This document shows positions 1-6,214 of a DNA stretch of 6,297 nt, in pieces (position 1 is the first letter of the stretch; each line of letters begins with the position of its first letter). A program made the translations under genes and the position numbers. Source of the DNA: M3007 sp037130425 (GTDB lineage: Bacteria; Bacteroidota; Bacteroidia; Chitinophagales; Saprospiraceae). Location of the stretch: assembly GCA_037130425.1 (NCBI GenBank), contig JBAXTB010000339.1, positions 1 through 6,297 of the forward strand, given 5' to 3'. The notes below the pieces were generated by a model that worked only from the letters and a program-made list of their open reading frames with translations, was not told the DNA's origin and ran no database searches.

Positions 1-406
1 CATCCGGGCCGGGATCAGCGTCCATATCCTCATAAAAATCGCCGCTCAGGTAAATATTTCCGGCGGCATCCAGTCTGATTTGTGCTAAATCATCATAACC
101 CGGCGTGCCTAAAGATATACCCCATAAAAAATGGCCGTTAGCGTCTAATTTTTCAACAAAAAAATCATTTAGGCCTTGCGCATTCACGTTATATACCCCT
201 GCGCCAGGGTCGATATCAAGGGTACTATAAAATTTGCCGGCCAGCAATATATTTCCGGATGCGTCGGGTTGCATCCTGTAATTATCCTGGTACTGGCCAT
301 AACCGGGTCGGGTAAATGCCCATTGCAGAGAAGGCGTTTGGGCGGCGATGAAAGGTGCGGCGAAAAAAGCGCCCAATAGCAGGGTTATGAGGTAGCGGTT
401 CGGCAT
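1..406 (-). CDS. Secreted SBBP-like repeat protein, N-terminal part (runs off the left edge)
   Basis: This open frame reads leftward from an ATG at 404-406 and has no stop before base 1, so only the first 135 residues are visible. The start MPNRYLITLLLGAFFAAPFI is a clear signal peptide, probably cleaved near residue 22 (after IAA, before QTPSLQW). Two copies of a motif of the form D-A-[SA]-G-N-I-x-L-[AS]-G-x-F-Y followed by D-x-DPG lie at about residues 48-68 and 113-133, a period of 65 residues. A half-copy, DANGHFLWG, lies near 88. This is the pattern of SBBP/beta-propeller-like repeats in secreted Bacteroidota proteins, which usually end in a type IX secretion sorting domain. That end is outside the window. 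The protein is probably extracellular or surface-bound with no assignable activity. The gene is divergent from the receptor gene at 650. Confidence 0.8.
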   Translation of the reverse strand, partial: MPNRYLITLLLGAFFAAPFIAAQTPSLQWAFTRPGYGQYQDNYRMQPDASGNILLAGKFYSTLDIDPGAGVYNVNAQGLNDFFVEKLDANGHFLWGISLGTPGYDDLAQIRLDAAGNIYLSGDFYEDMDADPGPD

Positions 407-449
407 AAGGTTAGTTTTTTACAAATATCGGCATTATTGTCAGTCGCGC

Positions 450-457
450 CAAATTTA
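450..457 (-). promoter_or_regulatory. Candidate -7 box for the leftward repeat-protein gene
   Basis: On the minus strand this reads TAAATTTG, a full match to the Bacteroidota -7 consensus TAnnTTTG. It would start transcription near base 443 and give a leader of roughly 37 nucleotides before the ATG at 406. I see no good TTG (-33) element about 20 bases upstream, so the call rests on the -7 box and its position alone. Confidence 0.35.
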
Positions 458-488
458 TAATGGGTGATTGGGTTATTTTTGGTTACAC

Positions 489-519
489 TTGAGGCGCTAA
501 TTGGGCCGGTTTAAGTTTG
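489..519 (+). promoter_or_regulatory. Candidate promoter for the TonB receptor/DUF4249 operon
   Basis: A TTG at 489-491 is followed after 20 bases by TAAGTTTG at 512-519. This matches the Bacteroidota sigma-70-type promoter pattern (TTG/TTTG at -33, TAnnTTTG at -7). Transcription would begin near base 525 and give a leader of about 125 nucleotides before the receptor start at 650. There is no Shine-Dalgarno sequence before that start; the bases just upstream are A/C-rich, which is normal for this phylum. Confidence 0.45.
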
Positions 520-550
520 TTTACCATCAAATACCCCCTCAATCATGCTA

Positions 551-583
551 CTATTGCAGGAGCGTCGCGAAAGGAGCGCAACC
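551..583 (+). repeat. GC-rich element with paired GGAGCG repeats in the receptor gene leader
   Basis: GGAGCG occurs at 559-564 and again at 573-578, on either side of the palindrome TCGCGA (565-570). The block is bounded by TTGC (554-557) and GCAA (578-581), which can pair. It stands out from the AT-rich surroundings and is followed by a pyrimidine-rich run. It could be a small dispersed repeat or a structured leader element; nothing in the window itself proves either. Confidence 0.25.
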
Positions 584-649
584 TTCCCGCCCTTTTCCCC
601 GTGTAGCCTTATACAAAATGGGCCGGATACGCCCAACAAATAAACACAC

Positions 650-3325
650 ATGCTGAAATGGTTACTCCTTGGTCTGTTCATTGTAACTGCCCAATTGCTT
701 TCTGCGCAAACGCTTTCCGACATCAAACTCAACGCCCTCTATTCCGGTAAAATGGATGAGGTGTTGGCGAAGATTTCCACGGAAACCAAGGTCAAATTTG
801 ATTTTGACCAAACAAAGTTCTCCCAAATCGAACTAACCGACCGGCCTTTCAATGAAGCCTTAGATCATTGGCTTACAGGTATTTGTAAAGATAAAAAACT
901 CAAATGGTACCAAACCAAGGACGGCGTTGTACACCTGCTGGGCATGTACGAAAACCCGGAAGCCAATACCTTAGCCGCCAAACCCAAAGGCTCCCGAGGC
1001 GAACCTTCCCGCAAGAATTTTACCTTGTCGGGCATCATAAAAGATAAGGCCAGCGGCGAGGCCCTGCCTTATGTGAATGTGCGTGTACTTGGTACGGCGA
1101 TCGTGGCCTTGAGCAATGTGGACGGCCACTTTACGCTGCTAAATGTACCAGCCGATACGAGCACATTAGAATTTAACTACCTCGGCTACCACCGCGCACA
1201 TGTGTACCTCAGCCAAAATAGTCCGGTGGAACGCTTGCCGGTGGAAATGGAAGCCGAAATAACCGATTTGGGCGAAATTACAGTATCAGCCGAACGCGAA
1301 GAACTGCTTCAGGCTTCGGGCGGCAGCACCTCGCTCCTGAAGATGTCGCCCTCCAAATTGGCCACGCTGCCTTCTTTGGGCGAACACGATATTTTTCGGG
1401 CCTTTCAACTGATGCCGGGCATCAGCGGGGCCAATGAGCAAAGTGCGGGCCTGTATGTACGCGGGGGCACGCCCGATCAGGTGTTGACTTTGTTCGATGG
1501 ATTTACGGTGTACAATGTGGATCACATGTTCGGGTTTTTCTCGGCCTTTAACTCCAACAGTATCAAAGATGTACAGTTGTTTAAAGGCGTGTTTGACGCA
1601 AAATACGGCGGACGTTTGGCGGCGGTAATGGACATAACAGGCAAAGACGGCAACGACCGTTCTTTCAATGCCGGCGGGGAACTGAGTTTGCTGAGCGCCA
1701 ACCTTTGGATGGAACAACCCATCAGCCCTAAACTGACCACGATTGTTACCTTCCGTAAAAGTTACCAGGGGCCGCTGTACACCAGTTTGTTTGATGCGTT
1801 TAAGAAAAGCAATGGCACAACCCAGCAACCCGAACGCCGCGGCCGATTCACGGGCACTTCCGTGGTGTCCTGGTTTTATGATATGAACGTAAAAACAACC
1901 TGGAAACCAACCGCAAAAGACGTGGTTTCCCTGAGTTTTTACACCGGAAAGGACAAATTGGACAATTCTCCAAAAATTAACCTGCCCAGCGGATTCAGCC
2001 AGCGTTTTAATTTTCAAATTACGGACGTTACCGATTGGGGCAATACGGGCGGCAGCCTAAAATGGAGTCGGCGCTACAACAAAAAACTGTACAGCAACAG
2101 CCTGATTAGTTATTCCACCTATTTTTCCAACCGCGATCGATCCAATTCGCGCACGGAAAACAACCCCGACGGCACCACCACGACCTTTAACCGGGGCATC
2201 AAAGAAGATAACCGGCTCCAGGATTTTTCAACCAAATCGGATTGGGAACTCAAACTCAGCGACCAGAGCGTCCTGGAATTCGGCGGGGCCGTTACCTACA
2301 ATAAAATCAAGTATTCCTTTTCCCAAAACGATACCACGATCCTGCTCGACCGCAATTCCAGCGGCCTAACGGCTTCGGCTTATGTGCAGGATAAATTTTC
2401 ATTTCACAAAGGCAGGGTAAAACTGATTCCTGGTTTGCGAACCGATTATTTTTCGCCGACTGGCAAACCGTATTTCGAGCCGCGCCTTGATTTTCAATAC
2501 CAAATGAACAAACGGATCACGCTGAAAGCGGCGGGCGGGCATTATGCGCAGTTTGTAAAACGCGTGGTTCGGGAAGACGTGCTGACGGGCAGCCGCGATT
2601 TTTGGATCCTTACAGACGGCGCCAAATTGCCCGTGGCCAGCAGCAACCAGTTTGTAGGCGGACTGGCCTACGAAACCAAGGATTGGCTGTTTAATGCCGA
2701 AGCTTATTACAAAACCTTGGATGGTATTTCAGAATATTCGGTGCGTTATGTGCCGAGTTTTCAAAGCCTGCGTTACCAGGAAAATTTCTACAATGGTACG
2801 GGCCGGGTGCGCGGCCTCGATTTGTTGTTGCAAAAAAAATACGGACGCTACAACGGCTGGATTGCCTACACGCTTGGAGAAGTGCGGCATAATTTCCCGA
2901 TTTATGGCCAAAACGATTTTTACGCCTCGCACGATGTCACGCATGAATTCAAGTTTGTAAACCTGTATAAGTGGAAGCGTTGGGACTTTTCCTTGGCCTT
3001 TATTTATGCTTCCGGCCGGCCGTACACGGCTCCGGAGGGCGGTTATCAAATCAAACTGTTAGACGGCACTTACCAGGATTTCCTGAATGTTTCAACCAAA
3101 AACGCGTACCGGCTTCCGGCTTATCATCACCTTGATTTGGCGGCGACTTACAATTTCAGGTTTATCAATTCGCCGGCCTCTTTGAGCGCAAGCATTTACA
3201 ATGTGTACAACCACAAAAACATCTGGTACCGGGAGTATCAAATTGTTGAAAATCAGTTGATTTCAACAGACGTCAATTATTTAGGCCGAACGCCTAATCT
3301 GACCTTTTCCATCAAATTACGCTAA
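650..3325 (+). CDS. TonB-dependent outer-membrane receptor (STN, carboxypeptidase-like, plug and barrel domains)
   Basis: This 891-residue protein should be an outer-membrane channel that takes up a ligand using TonB-ExbBD energy. Domains in order: a signal peptide (1-19, cleaved at LLSA|QT); an STN-like domain (about 22-98); a short linker; a carboxypeptidase-D regulatory-like domain (about 123-205, with FTLSGIIKDKASGEALPYVN and GHFTLLNVP); a TonB plug (about 225-332, with LYVRGGTPDQVLTLFDGF and FDAKYGGRLAAVMDI); and a beta-barrel to the C-terminus, which ends NLTFSIKLR. Length and order are complete for the family. The ATG at 650 is chosen because the signal peptide begins directly there. 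The DUF4249 lipoprotein gene follows 22 bases downstream, a common pairing in Bacteroidota. An STN domain often signals to an anti-sigma factor, but no sigma/anti-sigma genes lie nearby. The ligand cannot be read from the sequence. Confidence 0.95.
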   Translation: MLKWLLLGLFIVTAQLLSAQTLSDIKLNALYSGKMDEVLAKISTETKVKFDFDQTKFSQIELTDRPFNEALDHWLTGICKDKKLKWYQTKDGVVHLLGMYENPEANTLAAKPKGSRGEPSRKNFTLSGIIKDKASGEALPYVNVRVLGTAIVALSNVDGHFTLLNVPADTSTLEFNYLGYHRAHVYLSQNSPVERLPVEMEAEITDLGEITVSAEREELLQASGGSTSLLKMSPSKLATLPSLGEHDIFRAFQLMPGISGANEQSAGLYVRGGTPDQVLTLFDGFTVYNVDHMFGFFSAFNSNSIKDVQLFKGVFDAKYGGRLAAVMDITGKDGNDRSFNAGGELSLLSANLWMEQPISPKLTTIVTFRKSYQGPLYTSLFDAFKKSNGTTQQPERRGRFTGTSVVSWFYDMNVKTTWKPTAKDVVSLSFYTGKDKLDNSPKINLPSGFSQRFNFQITDVTDWGNTGGSLKWSRRYNKKLYSNSLISYSTYFSNRDRSNSRTENNPDGTTTTFNRGIKEDNRLQDFSTKSDWELKLSDQSVLEFGGAVTYNKIKYSFSQNDTTILLDRNSSGLTASAYVQDKFSFHKGRVKLIPGLRTDYFSPTGKPYFEPRLDFQYQMNKRITLKAAGGHYAQFVKRVVREDVLTGSRDFWILTDGAKLPVASSNQFVGGLAYETKDWLFNAEAYYKTLDGISEYSVRYVPSFQSLRYQENFYNGTGRVRGLDLLLQKKYGRYNGWIAYTLGEVRHNFPIYGQNDFYASHDVTHEFKFVNLYKWKRWDFSLAFIYASGRPYTAPEGGYQIKLLDGTYQDFLNVSTKNAYRLPAYHHLDLAATYNFRFINSPASLSASIYNVYNHKNIWYREYQIVENQLISTDVNYLGRTPNLTFSIKLR

Positions 3326-3347
3326 AAAGCGCAAAAAATATTCAATT

Positions 3348-4145
3348 ATGCACAAATTTCTCTATTTGCTCCTTGGGCTTAGCCTGTTTTCAGCCTGCGA
3401 AAAAGCATCCCTTAATTCGCCGAGCGACAGTATTACGCGGCCGGTTGTACAGGCGTTTTTACAGCCGGGCGCAACGCCTTCGGTAAAAATTACGCAGCAA
3501 CTTCCCTTCGGCAGCAGCGACACGGTGGTACATACCATTGACAACCTGAGCGTGCTCATTGAGTCGAACGGGCAACAATTTCCCTTGGAGTTTGTGGATA
3601 CGGGCACATACGTCGGCAATTTTGTGCCGATTGCCGGGCAGACGTATAGCCTGTCTTTTACCTACAACGGCAAAATTGTAACGGCGCAAACGGTGATTCC
3701 AAGCAAACCGACGGGACTTACAACCTCGGCTACGAGTATTGCCATTCCCCCGTTCACGCCCGGCGGCGGCGGTTTTATCAATATCCCCGACCCGATTAAT
3801 TTGAGTTGGAACAACCCCGACAATGCCTACTGCCTTGTGGTAATCTCCAATATTGATGCTAATTCGACGTCAATCTTTCCTGTAACAAATAATAATATAC
3901 CGCGTCGGATTTTCCGTTCGCAGCCGGAACAGATTTCGGGATATGAGATCAATGCGCGGAGTTTTCGCTACTACGGCCACCATAATGTCATTGTGTATCG
4001 TTTGAACCCGGAATACGCGTCGTTGTACGACAATTCGGGCAATAGTTCCCAGAATTTAGTGTCGCCGTTTACGAATATCGTGGGCGGTCTGGGGATTTTT
4101 ACGGGGGTGAATGCGGATACGGTGCATGTGTATGTGCACCAATAA
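3348..4145 (+). CDS. DUF4249 family lipoprotein, partner of the TonB-dependent receptor
   Basis: The 265-residue product has a short signal peptide ending in a lipobox-like LFSAC, with the lipidated cysteine at residue 17 followed by EKAS. It is therefore an outer-membrane or periplasmic lipoprotein. The first domain (about 30-118, from RPVVQAFLQP through GTYVGNF and GQTYSLSFTYNGK to AQTVIPSKP) matches the beta-rich N-terminal part of DUF4249. The C-terminal segment LNPEYASLYDNS through FTNIVGGLGIFTG is the family's typical ending. A glycine-rich loop PGGGGF lies at 138-143. DUF4249 proteins are regularly encoded right after a TonB-dependent receptor, as here, and are presumed to cap or assist it; no biochemical role is established to my knowledge. 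It is probably co-transcribed with the receptor. Its stop codon directly abuts the stop of the convergent deaminase gene. Confidence 0.88.
   Translation: MHKFLYLLLGLSLFSACEKASLNSPSDSITRPVVQAFLQPGATPSVKITQQLPFGSSDTVVHTIDNLSVLIESNGQQFPLEFVDTGTYVGNFVPIAGQTYSLSFTYNGKIVTAQTVIPSKPTGLTTSATSIAIPPFTPGGGGFINIPDPINLSWNNPDNAYCLVVISNIDANSTSIFPVTNNNIPRRIFRSQPEQISGYEINARSFRYYGHHNVIVYRLNPEYASLYDNSGNSSQNLVSPFTNIVGGLGIFTGVNADTVHVYVHQ
4121..4140. terminator. Possible bidirectional hairpin at the convergent gene ends
   Basis: GGTGCA (4121-4126) and TGCACC (4135-4140) form a perfect 6-bp stem with an 8-base loop, in the last codons of the lipoprotein gene. The two convergent genes share no spacer, so any terminator must lie inside coding sequence. 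Neither side has a run of T, so it is a poor classical intrinsic terminator. Confidence 0.22.
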
Positions 4146-5129
4146 TCAATAAGATGCGCGCAGTTTTTCCCGCAAACGCGCTTTCACTTCTTCTGTGGTA
4201 AATGCGTGCTCCACCGCTTCAAGATTGCATTTCAAAAAATGCGCTTTGGTCCAGGCAAACACGCGTTCCAGCGTTTGGTATTCGCTGCCCAAGGTCACAT
4301 CCGAAATGGTGCGGGCATCCGTATTGATACTCATGGAAACACCGCTGCGGTAAATCTGATCGACGTTGTGATGTTCAATGGTGTCAAAAATATTGGTTTG
4401 AACATTGCTGGTCGGACACACTTCGAGGTGGATGTTTTGTTTTTTCAGCCATTCCATCAGCGCCGGGTCCTCGTAACTCCGCACGCCGTGGCCGATGCGC
4501 GCAGGATGAAAATGTTGCAGGGTTTCCCACACGCTTTCCGGGCCTTTGGCCTCGCCCGCATGCGCCGTGCAGTGGTAGCCTTTTTCCCGCGCATACGTGA
4601 AGGCGCGCAGGTGCGCATCAATGGGAAAACCCGCCTCGTCGGCCGCAATATCAAAACCCACGACCCGGGTATTTTGAAACTGGTCGAGCAGTTGCACGGT
4701 TTCCATACTTTGGGCTTCCGTGTAGTGGCGCAGGGTGCAAATAATGATGCCGACTTCCACGCCCGTTTGCGCAACGCCTTCCATAACTGCCTCATTTACA
4801 GCAGATACAACTTCAAAAGGCGTCAAACCCTGGTGCAAATGTTCAAGCGGTGCAAACCGAATTTCCGCATAAATAACATGGTCGTAGGCGAGTTGCCGAA
4901 TCAAATCGAGCGTAACTAAGCGCAGTTGTTCCCTGGTTTGCATCAACGCGATGCCCTTGAGGGCGCGGGTGATAAAATCGGCCAGGTCGGTGCATTTAGC
5001 CGGGGCCACGAAGGATTGCCGGTATTCGGATTCCGTGACGGCGGGATCGAGCAGGTGTACCACGTCGTAACTGAGCGAGCAATCGAGGTGGAGGTGGAGT
5101 TCTATTTTGGGAAAGGTGGCGTATGTCAT
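4146..5129 (-). CDS. Adenosine deaminase-family enzyme (add-like)
   Basis: The 327-residue protein is a metal-dependent TIM-barrel amidohydrolase of the adenosine/AMP deaminase family, expected to hydrolyse adenosine or a related aminopurine nucleoside to the inosine form in the cytosol (purine salvage). Expected zinc ligands are H12 and H14 (KIELHLHLD), H190 (TAHAGE) and D271 (SINTDA). Catalytic residues are E193 and H214 (RIGHGV), and EVCPTSN at 236-242 is a family motif. Length is normal for the family. Three positions near the substrate differ from the classical enzyme: the Gly after HLHLD is C17, LAGDE is replaced by IAADE (A163), and the second Asp of NTDD is A272. An in-frame TAA two codons upstream of the ATG fixes the start. 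The RloB-like gene ends 24 bases upstream on the same strand. A weak TAAATTTC box at 5149-5156 might give it its own promoter. Confidence 0.9.
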   Translation of the reverse strand: MTYATFPKIELHLHLDCSLSYDVVHLLDPAVTESEYRQSFVAPAKCTDLADFITRALKGIALMQTREQLRLVTLDLIRQLAYDHVIYAEIRFAPLEHLHQGLTPFEVVSAVNEAVMEGVAQTGVEVGIIICTLRHYTEAQSMETVQLLDQFQNTRVVGFDIAADEAGFPIDAHLRAFTYAREKGYHCTAHAGEAKGPESVWETLQHFHPARIGHGVRSYEDPALMEWLKKQNIHLEVCPTSNVQTNIFDTIEHHNVDQIYRSGVSMSINTDARTISDVTLGSEYQTLERVFAWTKAHFLKCNLEAVEHAFTTEEVKARLREKLRASY

Positions 5130-5153
5130 TGTTTAGGTTGCATCATCGGAAAT

Positions 5154-6212
5154 TTATAGATACAGGGTAAATGATTGGTCGTTGTTGGGGAATTTCAGAA
5201 AGAAGCCCGTTGTATCTACATTCGGCAAATGAATCCGAAGTTCTTTCAATTCATCTGGAGCCAAAATACCTCCATTTTCAATTTCAAAATCTATTTCCCG
5301 GTTAGAAGAATCGAAAAGCCCAAAGAGGCTTAGATTGATGATAACGCGGTGATTTCCAATGTTTTTTATTATACACACAATTGTTTGCCCTACTTCAAGG
5401 ATCTTCCATTGAAATGCACCGATACTAACTTCATCCCCTTCAATAACAACCCGAAATAGTTGTTTAACGAGTTGATCCATCGTTGTGTAAGGATTGCGTT
5501 CGAAATACGGCGTTGTTTCATCATAATGACGGCGCAGCCAGTCGGCATTTTGAAATGCCTGATGCATACGTTCCCTTAGTTCAGCATTGAGGGAATCGCT
5601 CATTTTTTTCGCATAACCCTGTAATGTGGTATTGCGACGAATATAGCCTACGAGGCATTCATCTTCGGGGCAATTAGTTTCATGGTTACAAGATAATTCT
5701 CTGCCGTTGTTGTCTTTGCAAATCGTCTTTTTAAAAACCTGATTGGACTGATGAAAATGTAACAAAAACCATTGCTCAATGGATCGACTTGAAAAGGCGA
5801 TTTGCACGTTTTTACCATCAATATTTTGCTCCGCCAATTCGGCGGCGCGTTGGTGCCCGGTATGACCATCAAGGTCGAATACGGCCCAGGCAACATCATA
5901 TCCGGCGTCAGCAATTGCTTTTTGGGCAGATCGAACATATCGCACTGGTTGCTCGCTATATGCCTCTTCCGGCTCAACATTAATTGTTGATGGTTGAAAG
6001 GATCTCCTTTTTTGCTGCTTTTTATGTTCGTTTGGGCCGGGAGATTCGTTTAAAGGTCCAATGATTGGTTCGGGGTAAATCTTGATTTCGTCCCAAAGTG
6101 AATTTTCGATTACACCTTTTCTGAGAAAAGCTAAATAGGAAGGCCCCGTTTTTGAGTCTTCACAGATAATATACACGGTTCGGGCGAAGGTTTTTCGACT
6201 GGGTATCGCCAT
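5154..6212 (-). CDS. RloB/AbiLii-like TOPRIM protein with Cys-rich insert and extra C-terminal domain
   Basis: The product is 352 residues from the ATG at 6210-6212. An in-frame TTG two codons earlier (6216-6218) is possible but less likely. The RloB-like core has a first acidic motif VYIICEDSKTGPSYLAFL (13-30, Glu18; family usually CEGxxTEPxY), a second VFDLD (111-115, Asp113 and Asp115), then AFSSRSIEQWFLLHF (139-153; family SNPCFExWLLLHF), Y200-K202, and NPYTTMDQLV (240-249). RloB/AbiLii proteins pair with an AAA ATPase in abortive-infection phage defence and are presumed TOPRIM nucleases. The C-terminus of such an ATPase ends 2 bases upstream. Unusual parts are a charged Pro/Lys-rich stretch (about 52-90), a cluster C165, C175, H177, C181, C186, and a tail (about 256-352) that looks like a beta-sandwich. 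The gene is more AT-rich than its neighbours, suggesting transfer. RloB assignment is fairly sure; activity is inferred. Confidence 0.8.
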   Translation of the reverse strand: MAIPSRKTFARTVYIICEDSKTGPSYLAFLRKGVIENSLWDEIKIYPEPIIGPLNESPGPNEHKKQQKRRSFQPSTINVEPEEAYSEQPVRYVRSAQKAIADAGYDVAWAVFDLDGHTGHQRAAELAEQNIDGKNVQIAFSSRSIEQWFLLHFHQSNQVFKKTICKDNNGRELSCNHETNCPEDECLVGYIRRNTTLQGYAKKMSDSLNAELRERMHQAFQNADWLRRHYDETTPYFERNPYTTMDQLVKQLFRVVIEGDEVSIGAFQWKILEVGQTIVCIIKNIGNHRVIINLSLFGLFDSSNREIDFEIENGGILAPDELKELRIHLPNVDTTGFFLKFPNNDQSFTLYL

Positions 6213-6214
6213 TT

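Noticed and set aside
502..626. TGGGCCGG at 502-509 and again at 619-626 as an operator pair
   Set aside because: Eight-base repeats of this composition arise by chance, and neither copy has a clear operator-like symmetry beyond GGCC.
511..732. 73-codon minus-strand frame across the receptor leader and start
   Set aside because: It overlaps the candidate promoter, the leader and the signal peptide codons, and has no family features.
1286..2017. 243-codon open frame on the minus strand
   Set aside because: It lies wholly antisense to the receptor plug and barrel, has no recognisable domain, and is explained by codon bias of the real gene.
4206..4919. 237-codon open frame on the plus strand
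   Set aside because: It is antisense to the adenosine deaminase, whose motifs are unmistakable. The plus-strand product is basic and shows no known domain.
4146..5129. The deaminase as a RADAR RdrB protein
   Set aside because: RdrB proteins are far longer. This one is a single 327-residue deaminase domain with no extensions.
5149..5156. TAAATTTC on the minus strand as a deaminase promoter
   Set aside because: It has one mismatch to TAnnTTTG, no -33 TTG at the right distance, and overlaps the RloB-like stop codon. It was too weak to list as a feature.
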